NCBI GenBank assembly: GCA_021464245.1
Contig: JADCRB010000040.1
Location: 9,503,534-9,567,533 of the forward strand
Direction of reading: 5' to 3'
Length of the DNA: 64,000 nt
DNA from: Carallia brachiata
Lineage: Eukaryota; Streptophyta; Magnoliopsida; Malpighiales; Rhizophoraceae
The translations under genes were made by a program, and so were the position numbers. The notes beneath the pieces were generated by a model. It was not told the origin of the DNA, did no database searches, and was given only the letters and a program-made list of their open reading frames with translations. Every line of letters starts with the position of its first letter. Within the stretch, counting starts at the first letter, position 1. Shown piece after piece: positions 46,261 to 58,981 of this stretch.

Positions 46261-49248
46261 GAATGCACCAAGAGCCCATAACCACTCTATCGTGCCCATT
46301 ACCACTCTATGAAGCCCATATACGAGCCAATATTGCTCTAGGACTTTCCCTAATCCCGAGCCAATCCTCACACCACTTATACAAGCAATCAGCTTTTGAA
46401 ATAATACACTCAGATATTTGGGGACCCTCTCCCATAGAATTTGTGCATAGTTATTGTTATTTTGTCATTTTTGTTGATTATTTACTCTTCATACTTTGTT
46501 ATTTCCTCCCAAACAAAAAAGTGATTTATATAAAAGTTTTATTAATTTTAATTTCTTTGTTGAGAGGGAATTTAGCAAGAAAATCAAAGTATTTAATTCT
46601 AATTAGGGTAGTGATTATTACAAACTACAATGATTTTTCAGTAAAAACGAAATTTAATATCACGTCGCTTGCCCCCACACACGTGGACAATATGCCCTTT
46701 CCAAGAGAAAAATTAGACATATTGTTGACTCTAACTTTGAATTAGACATATTGTTGACTCTAGCCTTACTCTATTAGCACACAATGATGTCCCTTTTAAA
46801 TATTAGATATATTCATTTGACACCGTAACTTCAATTATCAATTGCTTACCATTATCAATTTTACAAAATAAAAATCTATTTTTTAAATTGTTTGGCAAGT
46901 AACCTGACTACACTCAATTTAAAATCTTTGAATGTTGTGTATTTTCTTTATTACATTCATATAATCAACATAAATTCTCTTTTCGCAAACAAGTCTGTGT
47001 TAATTTGGGACCATCTCCTTGTCACAATGGCTTTTGTTGTCTTAACATTAAGACTGGTCATATCTATATTGCACAGATTTGAAATTTAATGAGACTTCAT
47101 TTTCATTTTTGCATCTTGGTACCGAGTACAATGAAAGTCATTCTCCACTAGCCGTGCATCTCACTAATTCAACATCTCTTTAGTTGTCTTTTGTGGAGTA
47201 CTTTGATCCTATCTATCCCAAGTCAAATTCACCACAACTCTCATCCTCTCCTATCTATTCTTCCCGTTATTCTAACTAATCATCAGATCCTAACAACCCA
47301 GTCTCATTTCCTCATTCTAAGTACTTGTAACATATCCAACCTCCCCACTCTCACCAAAAAATTCTCCTTCTCATCCACATATTACTCCTCATCCCACTAC
47401 TTCAACACCTATCTCTCATCAAAAAATAATGTCTCCAATTACTTCTTTTTCTCTTCCAAACCAAGCAACCTCGACCCCATCCACTTCTCACCGACTCAGT
47501 GTCCGAGGCCTAAACTTAATTGTTGATTTAACGGCATATAAAAATCCCATCATCCTAGCTCCTAATCGCCAATCAAAACAAGTGCTAGCATTTTATACTC
47601 ATCCTATAACCCTTCGTTCCTTTACCATGCAAACCTAACAAGCTAATCTAGCCACTTTAAACACCACCAAAAAAAAAAAATATTTGGAAATAGAACCACA
47701 AACCTTTCATCAAGCATCTAAATATAGTGAATGGCAGACTACTATGAATGATGAAATTGTTGCTCTCCTCAAAAACCACATATGGACCTTGGTTTCTCAC
47801 CCTTCTCAGCAAAATGTAGTTGGCAACAAGTGGATTTTTTTGCATCAAGTGGATTTTTTGCATTAAGCAGAAAGCAAATGGCAAAATTGACCAGTTAAAG
47901 GCTCATTTTGTTACAAAGGACTTCACAGAATAGCAGGGAGTTGATTACACTAAAACTTCTAGCTCTATTATCAAAGCAACTACAATTCAGTTAATACTTG
48001 CACTGTGTACCATCCATGGCTGCGCTTTCACTCAGCTGGATGTATCAAATGGATTTTTAAATGGCCATTTAACTAATGAAGTATACATGGAACAATCCCA
48101 AGGCCTTGTTGATTCTGCATATCTATCATTTGTGTGTTGTTTGAATTGCTCTTTGTATGGTCTCAAGCAGGCTCCTCGAGCTTGGTTGCATTGACTGAGT
48201 GAATTTTTACTCTCTTATGACTTGAAAAGATCAAAAGCATACACTTTCCTCTTTATCTACACTTACAGAACTCACAAATTATTTCTCTTATGTTATGTTG
48301 ATGATTTAGTTCTCACAAGTTCCTCTTCTCAACTCTAGCATTAGTTTGTTCAAGCTATGAAAAAGTAGTTCCCTGTAAGTGATTTGGGATCTATTCATTA
48401 TTTTTTGGGCATGGAGGTACAACGAATGCCAAATGGTTTACTTCTTTTCCAACATTGATATATTAAAGACTTACTACATCGTCTTAATATGCACAGTGCA
48501 AAGCCATGTGCATCTCCCATGGTACCATCTGATTCACTTTCCAAGCTATATGGTACCAAGCTTTCTAATGGAGATATTTATCGCCAAATTGTAGGAGCTT
48601 TGTAGTATTTAACCATGACTAGGCGGGACATTGCCTTCTCTATCAACAAAAACTTTGTCAGTTCATGCATTGTCTTACTAATGAGAATTGGAAAGGAATT
48701 AAACATTTGCGGTGTTATTTAAAGGGCACCTCAACATTGGGTCTCATTTTAGCTAAGGATTCAACCTTACAACTGCAATGTTTTAGTTATAGTGATTGGG
48801 GTGAGTACTCAAATGATCGGCGATCTACAAATGGCTATGGGGTTTATTTGGGAAAATCATTGATTTCCTGGAGAGATAAAAAACAGTCCCCAATAGCACA
48901 GTCTTCTACCAAGAGCGAATACAAGTCTATTGCTAATGCCACTGCTGAATTGATCTGGTTAAAATCATTATTGCATGAACTTGGATTTGTTCTTCCATCT
49001 AAAGCTATTATGTGGTGTGATAATATTGGAGCTATATATCTTACATCTAATCCCATCTTTCATACGCACCAAGCACATTGAAATTGATTACCATTTTCTG
49101 TGTGAATAAGTGGCTTCGGAATTTCTTGATGTTAGATTTATTTCTACTGCGGATTAATTGGCAGATATTTTCACTAAACTGTTATCCTCTGCTAGATTTT
49201 TAACACTACGTGATAACCTTCACCTCTCAAAACAGCCATTGGTTTGTG
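46260..49248 (+). mobile_element. Decayed Ty1/copia retrotransposon, second family
   Basis: Integrase core is at about 46390-46640 (FEIIHSDIWGPSP, then YFVIFVDY). A proline/serine-rich spacer occupies 47190-47600. Reverse transcriptase runs from about 47690 (EPQTFHQASKYSEWQ; VVGNKWIF) through QLDVSNGFLNGHLT and LYGLKQAPRAWLH to YVDD at 48295-48306. RNase H is at 48665-49190 (SSTKSEYKSIANATAELIW, WCDNIGAIYLTSNP, then KHIEIDYHF one frame over, and LADIFTKLLSSARF). Numerous stops and single-base shifts make it inactive. The gag part was not found. Confidence 0.9.
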
Positions 49249-49450
49249 GGGCGTACTAACATAATCCACAAATCAGGGACAATTATACAAGTTGCTAAAT
49301 ACATTGCCAAAGACTTAGCATTATGTCTGTCTCTTATAACTTATTTCCTACTTTTGGGTTCTGTTATAAACCTTTCTTAAACTCATTCTCTATATATCAA
49401 CTTGCTGTATAGTTTGAATGATATAGTGAAAATAATCATTTTCTCACAAG
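49235..49450 (+). repeat. Probable polypurine tract and 3' LTR of the second copia element
   Basis: TTTGTGGGGCG at 49233-49243 follows the RNase H end at the place expected for a polypurine tract. The next 205 bp, ending near TTTTCTCACA, then fit a short LTR. No 5' partner is present, so the limits are inferred. Confidence 0.5.
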
Positions 49451-49985
49451 TGGCCTCACCTTTACAATGTTTTCTTTGTTTGTTTGTTTTTTTTTTAAAT
49501 CATAAATCATATAATTTAGAAACACCTTTTATTTCTATACACATAAATTATTTTAAAATAAATGTAAAGAATTATAAAATAGTTTATGTTTAATTCACTT
49601 GAAATAAATTATTTAGATTCATTAATATATTTAATTACTTAATTGTTAATCTTTTTTTACATTTAATTGTAAATCAAATATAATTAAACCTATCAAATAT
49701 AATATTATAACATGCATTTATCATAAATTATTACATTTTATTTAATAAAATTTTCTATAGAATCTATATTGATATCAGTGTATATATATATACACACACA
49801 CGCACACAAAACAGACACACACACACACACACACCACACCACCAAATTTACTTGTATTAAATTATCAATTTTTAATATAAAATCTATAAATTACAATGTA
49901 TTTTGTCATTAATTTATTTCAATTAAAATTGGCTGATAAACAACTGTAATAATGTATATTAAATCATATTAAATTACTTTGTCTT
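49451..49985. repeat. AT-rich spacer with a (TA)n(CA)n microsatellite
   Basis: A TATATATATA run followed by CACACACACGCACAC and further CA units occupies about 49780-49850. Otherwise AT-rich without features. Confidence 0.8.
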
Positions 49986-50077
49986 TAATTATCTACCTCT
50001 ATACAATACAGTTTGTAGTGCTCATAAGTTCTAATTATCTACCTCTATACAATACAGTTTGTAGTGCTCATAAGTTT
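49986..50077. repeat. Perfect 46-bp tandem duplication
   Basis: Unit 49986-50031 recurs exactly at 50032-50077 (TAATTATCTACCTCTATACA at both starts). The identity implies a very recent event or an assembly duplication. Confidence 0.95.
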
Positions 50078-50209
50078 GCATTGTTTATGACTGGTGGTGC
50101 CTCCACTCCTAATTCTCGTTTAGCTTTATTTCTTCTGAATACTCATGGTGGACTTCTTTTTAGAAGCTTCAAATACCGAGAAAGGTGAAGCATTTCATGC
50201 AGTGAGCTA

Positions 50210-50970
50210 GTGAGGATCTATTACCCATTTTTTCTTGGCCTAGAAGTAAGGGTACTCTTGTTGATGAGCTTTGTGCCATGTCCAGGTCTGAAGAAGAAAC
50301 TATTTTCCATGCTTTAGTACAATGCCCACGAGCTACTTCTATTTGATTTGTTGGATCCCCTGGACAATGAGTAAGGAAGATGGGTAATACTAATTTCCTT
50401 GGCCAGTTTGAAAACTTTGCTCTCAGGAATGATAAGGAGTTCCTTGAGTGGGTTAGCATGCAAGTATGGGTGATCTCAAAGCTAAAAATTTGGGTAAAAT
50501 GGAGCACAAGGATCTTGAATTAAGGAAGGTAATTCACATGGTTAATACCTCATATTCTGATTTCCATAATGTTGCGAAACATCGAAGGGCTGATTGGTTC
50601 AACCAAATCATACCAAATGGGAGCCACCGAGGCATGGGAGATTAAGATCAACATAGATGCCACAAGGCACCATGATAGGGGTAGACTAGGCTTGATATTT
50701 TGATCATTCAAGGAATCCCCTCTACATTTTACCAAATGCCTGATGGGTTCTTATTCTTTAAAAATCATGGAATTGTTTGCTATCCGATTCGCAATTTATA
50801 TAAGGCCAAGCAATAGGCTTGGTTTGCTCACGATGCAAACTATCTCCACTCCTTCAATGGCATCTTCTATTGCTAGTTATCTGGATGAAGATATTAAGTT
50901 ATTGGGTGCTCACTTTATTTCTTTTATGGTTTTTAGTCTTAATCAACAATTTAAATTGTTAGGCTGAGTT
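50210..50970 (+). pseudogene. LINE reverse-transcriptase C-terminal remnant (zf-RVT and RNase H)
   Basis: SRSEEETIFHALVQCPRATS at about 50281-50340 matches the zinc-binding domain that follows plant LINE reverse transcriptases (ETIFHALF-CPRA). From 50630, EAWEIKINIDATRHHDRG, then FKESPLHF, and IMELFAIRFAIYI match the RNase H domain found after it. Stops and shifts interrupt every segment. The reverse transcriptase itself is missing. Confidence 0.7.
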
Positions 50971-51477
50971 GTTTTTTGAGTATTCAAAATCCAAAATGAG
51001 TCTTTCTGCTGTTATTGGTTAATGTTGAAAGAGACTTTTGGTCATGCTCACTCCATCGTAACGTAATAAACCTCTATCTATTATATTGGCCTGACTGAAG
51101 TGCAAACATTGTGCTCCAAATTGGATAATCGAAATTCAGTAATCGATGGTTGCTTGTTGCAGAAGCTCGTTCTATCTTATAAATATTCTAATGGTATGTC
51201 CGCTCTATGAGAGATGATTAAATAAAGATGATTAAATAAAGATGTCAACAAGTGATTCAATGTCAACTTAAAAATATAATGAATAATATCTCTACAATGT
51301 ACCATTTTCCTTTAAAAAGAATATTTGGCTCATTGAATGAATGGGAATTGAATATCTGATGTAAAAACAAAAAGTGAGAGAAGCCTTTCCAATTTGTTGT
51401 GTAAAGATAGACAATATATGGTCTTGTCAAATTGCACGCATTGCACCTACCATTCATATTTATAAAATTCCATCCGG
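50971..51477. other. Intergenic, no feature seen
   Basis: May include further LINE remains near 51000-51100, but no motif is recognisable. A short TGATTAAATAAAGA direct repeat lies at about 51214-51241. Confidence 0.35.
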
Positions 51478-51611
51478 ATGTTGAGCATTCGTTCGAGTAG
51501 TTGAGAGAAGTACCCTTTAACTATTAGGTGGAGGTTTCAAACTCCACTGATCTCACCCCTTCTTCCCTTAAAATACCTAATAAGGCTCTCTTTAGACCCA
51601 AAAAAAAAAAC
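51478..51611 (+). mobile_element. tRNA-derived SINE-like copy with poly-A
   Basis: TTCGAGTAGTTGAGAG (A-box-like) is followed after about 45 bp by GAGGTTTCAAACTCC (a good B box) and a body, with an A run at 51600-51611. Ends and target duplication were not defined. Confidence 0.5.
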
Positions 51612-52916
51612 CCAACCTTGCCCAGTCAGTCGGATTAGTGGCTTGGTGACTTGGGCACAAGGCTAGGCCAAATTGTTCAAATAGTGAAAAAATTATATTT
51701 TTTGTTCACTTTTCACTGTGTGAATAGTGAATGAACAGTAAAAATAATATCTATTTTTTAATACCGAACAGTGTTGCACAATGTTTTCCATATTATTTCT
51801 GTCTGCTCTTTTTGTCCACAACAATTTATCGTTATTCATGTACTAAGCAACAGGCTACAGTTGACGCCTAGAAAAGAGCTATTTAAAAATTTTTATCAAA
51901 ATTTTTTTTGGCATAAACTACTTTTTAACTTTTGGAAGTGCAATTATTGTATTAAATTGTATAAGAAACTTGTATATCTATTTGATGTATTCTTCTTCTT
52001 AAGATGAAATTAATGATATGGTTTCTTATTATACAAAAATAAACATTACTATAGACATTGATCTGACTAAATTAACTATTGACTTACTGATTGAACCAGT
52101 GACCCATTGACCAATTTCCTATTTAGATCTATGTCTGAACCGAGTTTTATAACTTCGCTACTATTACGCCGGCTTCTTATTCTTGACAAAAACATCTTGG
52201 AAAGCCTGTAACAAAAAGGCCTTCTCTGAGGATGACGAGTAACAATACCTATTCAGGAAAAATTTTTAAAAAAAAAGGAAGAAAAGAAGCAAACGTGCAG
52301 GAGAGGGAGACGTCCTCTCTTCATCATCAACGAAACTTTGTCATTTACTTATTCTGACCGGTGACCAGTTTGCAAACATAATATGCTTTTTTTTTCCCCA
52401 TCAACATCGAAATAAATATATTATATCCATTCCAAAGAAAAAGTGCAGCAAATCTAATCTCTTACTGTATAAACAAATTTAGGCCAATGGTTTTCTTTTT
52501 TTGAAAAAAACTTGCCGGAAAAAGGAGAACATATCATCCCAAGCACAAGATCAGTCGTTAATCCCATTGGTCGCAACGTGTCTCTCAAAACATTCCAATT
52601 TCATAGTCAAGAAAGTATTCTACTAATAAATTTAAATTATTAGGTGAGGTTTAAGATATAAATCATATATATTAAATATAACATGTCTTTTTATATACAA
52701 GCATATTAGACTAAAAGTCCGAATAAAAGACAAATTCATAATAATTGTTGAAATTTATAATTACATGAAAAAAATCAGAGCAACATAGTTTAGACACGAA
52801 ATGTCAAGACATCTGAAGTATAAAACTCTAAATAAATTCAAAAGAAAACATTCATGAAGACCAAGACCAAGATCTCTTAATGCAAACAATAAAAAAAAAA
52901 CGGACGAAGACCTCTT
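51612..52916. other. Intergenic
   Basis: A mixed-composition block at 52140-52330 has no open frame of note. The rest is AT-rich. The frame at 51771-52007 has no domain. Confidence 0.35.
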
Positions 52917-53120
52917 TTAGCTAGCCTTTGAAGCATATTCAAGGATAAAAGGAGTTTGGAAATTGTAATATGCTTTTTTCAAGGATTCCTTCTTCAAATG
53001 TGGCCTCTCCTGCTTTCGTGGATTCTCCACCATGTCCTGAAAGTCACAGGGCAGTGGCGTCCTGTCCTTCAGGCTAAAAGAGCATGTAGCTTTAAGCTTT
53101 GTGAACAAAAAACAGAGCAT
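52917..53120 (-). other. Open frame resembling a terminal exon, unassigned
   Basis: The C-terminal half (DMVENPRKQERPHLKKESL, then KAYYNFQTPFILEYASKAS) has protein-like composition unlike random AT-rich frames. A CTCTTTTAG/CCTGAAGG junction at about 53074 could be a splice acceptor. I cannot name the family and found no upstream exon. It may be a gene relic. Confidence 0.3.
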
Positions 53121-55666
53121 GTAGCTACATGCACAATTTACGGAATTCAGAACTTTTTGATTTGGTCTAGTGGAGGGACTAATCTCAAGAAATAGACAAC
53201 ATCAAACATTTCGAATACTAATTCCAATCATAGGAAGGACCACCAACGGAAAAAATTGCTTTCCACAAAAAAAAAAAAGAAACCACAAAGACGCTGACAG
53301 AGCTTGAAATGATAAGGCTTTAAATATACTAGTCTTTCTTATGGAAAAAAAAAAAAAATCAGTAGTAGATTTAAAAATTTGTCAGTGGAGACAAACATAT
53401 ATATATATAAAGCTAATTTCAGACGATGTGGCTTTTTTAAAAAAAAAAAAAAGTTTTTTTGGCATATTGACAGTAGATAGTATCCTTGTTATATTTTTGT
53501 TGAATAAGTCCCCAACTCATTTGAAAATTTTTATAAATTTTTCAATATAATCTACCACTTTTTGGTTTGTCAATTAAGTTATATACCTTGCTTTTTTTGT
53601 TCTACTTAAATCCATTTTTTAACAGGATTTAGTCAAATTGTTAGAAAAGGCATGTGACTAAACGGAATTTGCTTTATAAAATCAAAATTCCATCCAAATA
53701 CAATGAAAAGAAAAGATTCTTTCCTTACCATCTCTTATCTTCTAACTGGTGGATTACTAATTCTAAAGGCCAAAAGATAAAATTGTAGGATTCATTGGAC
53801 AAAGAAAGAATTAATAGAATTACATAGCAAAAATCATAAAATTTAAGATTAGGCTTATCTCAATTTCGTAAAAAAAAATCATTTTTACAAGTGCAACTTT
53901 TCAAATGTTAATCTCACAAGAATAATAACTTTTGCCATTACGCTGACCTCATAGTCATGAAATATATGTATCTATGCATATATGTTCATAAAGAATGAGA
54001 TAATACAATAATATATAAAGATTAAAATACTAATAATGTATTCTTGTTTTTCAAAAACAATAACATAATCGATTTTAGAAGTTTGATATTATCTTAAAAT
54101 AACACAAAATAATAAATCGATGCTTAATGTTGATTGTTGGATAAGCATAATGCAATAACCTCTTTGGATGATTTTAAAAAAAAAAATTTGCCTGCACACG
54201 GAATTATTGTGGGCATTGAGGACAAGACTTTTGTGTTGACAGTGGCCATTTTTTGTCGTGGGAGCACTATTAAAAAAGTTTCGTTTAGATAATATTAAAG
54301 TACTAACACACTCTCGTTTAATGATAAATTTTTTTTAATTTAACAACTATTTATCGGTTTATATTATTTTGAAATTTTTTAAAACTCTTTTTGTAAAGCT
54401 CTGTTTCTTTTTTTTTTTTTTAAGTAAGGTTTTTGTTCTTTGACTTTTTGAGTGGTGGCAACCCTTACATGCAGACCAGGCAGTGAAATAAATGAAGGCA
54501 TGAAAAATGCTTGTAAAACCATTAAACCATTTTGTATGAACGAGAATAATCGAATGCATGTGAGTGAGTAGTTGAATCGCGTGACTATTCCGCACAATCA
54601 ACTCATTCAATCGGTTGCACTCGGAATCTTAATCTCTTCCAAGTCAAGCAGTACGGTTAATCAAAGATGCTCTTACTTTGACTCGATTTGTGAGCGAGTC
54701 AAATTAACTTGTTACAAAATGTACCGATTATTATTTTTTATTTTTCATGTTGAATTATTTTGAGTCAATTATAAAACAGTAAATTAAAATAGATTTCCTT
54801 TAAACAGTGCATATATCACTAACTAGGATCAAATTTTAGAGGAGAAGCAAAAAAAAAATTGTTTAATTATCCGCGAGGAAAAGAGCGATTTTACACGATT
54901 CTACAGCCTTCCCTCCACCACATGCTGAATATGATCAGCACTAATATGTGCCCACAGGATAGAAGTATATCAAACAAACAAAAGCCTTATGTAGTCTGAT
55001 TTCATTAACCATATTTTTTCGTCTACAAAATATCGATAAATTAGCACCACCTAACACCATTGAGGCATCAAATGTTTTGGAAATCTATCATCCAATTTTC
55101 TTTTTTCTTTTGTATGTTATAAAGTACATTCAATAATGAATTATATAATAGAGTAGTTCTTTTCTTCCCATAAATTTCAAAATTATTGTCCATTAAAGGA
55201 CACTATAGTTAGAATTTAAATTTATAGAGATTTCAAATTTTAATTCTGAAAATTGAATACACAAAAATTTATGAAAAGAGAGAATTATCCTATTTTTTAA
55301 CTTATAATCTAATGAGTCTCATAATGAATTAAAAAAAAAAACTCACCTTTTTACCAAGATTATAACCTAGCAAGAAGTCTAATTTTTAACTATTAGAATG
55401 TTCTTGGTACTATTTTTCAATTTTCTAACTTTTCATAATTTAAGCTAACTAGATCAAGAAAGGTCCCTTTTTCTTTTCCCCCTTACAAGAAATAAAGAAA
55501 TATCTACGCAGACCATAAAAAGGGATTTGATTGGTTCGTCCCGAATTAGTTTGATGCAGGAAGGCTCAATTTCATGGGCCAACAGGACTGCTAAGTTCTA
55601 TAACCCTCACATGGCTGTGAAGGTGAATAATTAATCTCCACATCAACCTTAATCCGGGAAGAACTT
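53121..55666. other. AT-rich intergenic
   Basis: Several poly-A/poly-T runs (53265-53278, 53345-53358, 54409-54422). Around 55190-55345 lies a block similar to 5580-5690 and 8820-8935. Overlapping minus frames at 54359-54610 are composition artefacts. Confidence 0.35.
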
Positions 55667-55801
55667 ATGAGCCCAACAAGAAGTAATTCAGCTGGATACC
55701 CAAGACGGCCGGATGATAGGATCTTCGTGTGGTTCATCTGGTTACTGGCGTCAACTTTTGGCATTGTAGTTGGGGATTCTAGGTCTACGAAGGTGAAATG
55801 A
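55667..55801 (+). CDS. Short ORF, 44 aa, with one hydrophobic segment
   Basis: MSPTRSNSAGYPRRPDDR is followed by a hydrophobic run (IFVWFIWLLASTFGIVVG, about residues 19-36) and a basic tail, SRSTKVK. The basic-then-hydrophobic order suggests a one-pass membrane peptide or a mis-located fragment of a larger protein. The surrounding 55540-55800 is GC-richer than its flanks. No homologue comes to mind and no splice partners were found. Confidence 0.3.
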   Translation: MSPTRSNSAGYPRRPDDRIFVWFIWLLASTFGIVVGDSRSTKVK

Positions 55802-57357
55802 TGGACGTAAATTTACATTTTTTTTGTGTTAATCGTGTCGTAATTATGTAGTTTATTCGTACTTTTTGACACAGATACAATAGTACTTAAAACACAAATA
55901 CATTGTTACTTAATAAAACTGTAGGGTACCACCGCTCCTTTCTTATTTTCTTAAAAGAAAAAAAAACCAAGGATCCCACATTTTCCTTATCAAACTCCCC
56001 CCTTTTCTTTTTTTCTTTTTTTTTTTTCTGTCCTTTGGTAAGAAACCAAATTCCTTTTCTTTTACCTGCCAACTTTAATTCCCTTAACTAGCTGAACCGC
56101 TTGGGCACTATAATGCTAGGTTGCGTTCGGTAAATTATTAAGATAGCATAGAATAATCTAATTTTATCTCATTATATCCCATGTTGTATAAGATTAAATT
56201 TTCTTATACTATACTACAATATACAAGTACCAAACCCATCCTAATATAGATGTTTCCTTATGTTCAGAAGCGTCCCTTTTGCTTTCTTTAATGTAAGTAC
56301 TTATTGTTAAATGGCTAAAGGAATGTTTCTTGGCCTAATAAGTAGATATATATAGGGGAAAAAAAAATAATAGATGCGCAATAAGTACAACAACATTAAT
56401 GTGCAACAATACAAAATGTACAACAATCTGTAATTATATTTTTTTGATAATTTGTGATACATTTTATGTTATGCATCTAATTACTATTATTGATGTTAAT
56501 GTGACCGATTAAATCATCATTATTCCCTTTTTGAAAATTTAAGTTTCTAGGCTAAAATCACTATATAAGTAATAAGGATGAAAAAAAAATCGGCAGCAAG
56601 CACAACATAAGTACAATAAAGTCTCATGAAATTTTTTGATAATTTGCTATAAATTCAGTCATCCTTGTTGCATAATTTGTTGTGTGCGTATAAATATGCG
56701 CAATGTCATCTGCATATATCCTCGGTCAAGAGGCCATGTGTCCAGCTTCCATTTTTTACTGAAAAATTTTAAAAAATATAATTTTATTGAGACATATGTA
56801 GATATACAGTAATATGAACCGTTAAATTATTAAATTTAAAAAATAAAAAAATAACTAGAAAGCACAATTAAATACTGTTGAATGAATTACATGCATATTT
56901 ATACTTCATTAAAAATAAACTATGTACTAGTAATCTAGTATCTTTTCAGTATTTGTATATGTGTGCTAGTAAATATTATTTTGAGGCTTTATCTACAAAT
57001 TAATTACACAGGCTAACAATATTAAGTGAGCAATCCTATACGCCACTTCCAATTTACTGTTTTTCTAACACCAAAAATCTATAAAGATGCAACTTGTGAT
57101 GTGAGATCTTTCCTAATGGGAAGAAGGATTTTTTTTTTTTTTAATAAATATAATGGGAAGAAGGATTCTTTCTTTAAAAAAAATATGTTGAGAAATGGGA
57201 AGAAGGAACTTTAGTGACGAGTCCTCAAAGTGTTGTCCCATCGAAGGAACGACGCAATGGCTTGGAACCTAAGGTCCCCATCAGGTCATCATAAAAACTT
57301 GGGGTTCTTCCCCAGTATACAATATGAAGAGGAAGATGTCCTCTAGGGCATTTCACG
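55802..57357. other. Intergenic with a small MITE
   Basis: Apart from the MITE at 56119-56244 nothing is supported. A small direct repeat GGGAAGAAGGA occurs three times between 57118 and 57207. Confidence 0.4.
56119..56244. repeat. Small MITE with GTTCGGTA / TACCAAAC ends
   Basis: GGTTGCGTTCGGTA at the left and the inverse of the right end (GGATGGGTTTGGTA) are terminal inverted repeats around a TATA-rich near-palindrome. The length of about 126 bp and end style fit a hAT-derived MITE. Confidence 0.55.
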
Positions 57358-57832
57358 GGGGATACGCATACTTGAAATTTTAAATTTTTAAATTTTTTTT
57401 ATATTTAAATTATAAATTTTTTTGATATTTTATTTAAATTTTAAATTTTTTAATTTTTTATTATATTAGTCTTTCAATTTATAAAAAGTAATCAATATAT
57501 TAATAAATGAATTTAACTTAATAAAAATTATTTTAAAAAAGTTAAATATATAAATTAAATATTTTTTTATCAACAAAATATACACATTAAATATTTTTTA
57601 ATCAATAAATATACAAATTAAATAGATAATATGTATATTTTTAATAAAAAAAATATTCAATTCATATATTTAATTTTTTAAAATAATTTTTTATAAGGTT
57701 AAAATTATTTTTTTAATAAGTTGATTACTTTTGATCAACAAAGAGATTAATTTGATAAAATATTAAAAAATTTAAAATTTAAATAAAATATTAAAAAAAT
57801 TTAAAAATTTAAAATTTAAAATATACATCCTG
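57358..57832. repeat. Large AT-rich foldback element, about 475 bp
   Basis: Arms of about 220 bp are inverted copies: GATATTTTATTTAAATTTTA (left, near 57424) against its complement on the right, and AAAGTAATCAA-TATTAA in both. The centre is near 57600. Tips GGATACGCATA and the inverse GGATGTATATT are imperfect. Extreme AT content makes some of the pairing chance-prone, but the order of matches along both arms is consistent. Confidence 0.6.
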
Positions 57833-58256
57833 TTACCTAGGTGAGTCAGTAAATTGTGACACGCCTACGCAAAAACTGACCCGGTGTCTTGTCGTAAAGG
57901 AGCCGCGACACCTAAGTGATTCTTCGGCTGATTCAGCCACTAAAATGCGTAAATGACTGACCGTCACCGCACGCGTTGGCGAACCATCAGGCAAAGAAAG
58001 CTTTTGGAACGTTGCTCTTGCTTGGAAAAAGGTGCTAGGGACGCCATTTCCATTTCCAAGTTCCAACAACGACGTGCCGCCAAATTTAATAATTATGAAA
58101 TTTGGGGTTAATTAGAGAGATAACAGAGGCAAAACCATAATTAATGCGAGGAAAATGGTACATGCATTTGCATTGGCGTTTCCTTAATAAGAACAACACA
58201 ATCTAAATGACATGTGGCTCCCCCTTTGTCGTGACGTGGAATTCCGGCCTCAAAGA
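57833..58256. other. GC-richer unique block
   Basis: The minus frame at 57833-58069 starts with TTG, has no domain, and is not accepted. No other feature was recognised. Confidence 0.35.
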
Positions 58257-58518
58257 GGCTTCGGTATGATTGGGGAGAGGCTAAGGCAAATTTAATGAGA
58301 AGTTTGAGTTATGGATAAAATTTGACTGTCAAATAAATAGTAGTTTAATAAAATATTAAAAAAATAACAAATTTTAAATTTTAAATAATAATATTTATAT
58401 TTTTACTAATAAAATTTTATCATCAAAATTTACATATTTAAAATATGTATCTTGTTATTAAAATTGTTGCGTAGTTACTCTTGGGACAATTTATCAGGCA
58501 GTCAAACCGAGCCTTTGA
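58254..58518. repeat. MITE with CTCAAAG-GGCT-CGGT ends
   Basis: CTCAAAGAGGCTTCGGTATG (left) and the inverse of the right end, CTCAAAGGCTCGGTTTG, are terminal inverted repeats with small indels. Its right third (from TAATAATATTTATATTTTTA to GGCAGTCAAACCGAGCC) is shared with 23280-23432 inside the Pack-MULE. Confidence 0.55.
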
Positions 58519-58674
58519 GTTATTGTTAAGAGTAATGATAAATATTTTAAAAATCGTATTATAAAACGTTATGAAATATATAATTATAAAAAGAATCATT
58601 AATTTTTTTTATTTTTTAATTTAATGATATTAAAAAAATTAATAATTTTTTTCATAATATATATTTATGTTTCT

Positions 58675-58981
58675 TGACACGAGTCAAATAGTAAAATTAA
58701 AGGTAATGCCGGTTTTGCAAATTGCAAACCATTCAGCTACTTTTGTTGACTTTGTGGTATTTATTCTTTTGTAAGTTGAATATAAATAATTCAATTTATT
58801 TCGTATAGTATAGTGATTCATTGTGATCTTCCTTAACCAAACTACTTACCTAGTTCTTGCTGTCCCCCAAAAAAAACAACGACAGTAAATCCCTTCTCCT
58901 CTCTTTGTTTCTTTTTTTTCTTAAGCATAGTTTCTTTCTTGGGGAGGATAAAGTGAAAAAATCTAGTGTTTTAGTTTAGTT
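58675..58981. repeat. Left copy of a long direct repeat
   Basis: Shares ACACGAGTCAAAT-GTAAAATTAAAG, AATGCCGGTTTTGCAAA, AACCAAACTACTTACCTAGT, and AATCTA-TGTTTTAGTTT with 60357-60567. It carries about 100 extra bp (58861-58960) that the right copy lacks. Confidence 0.8.
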
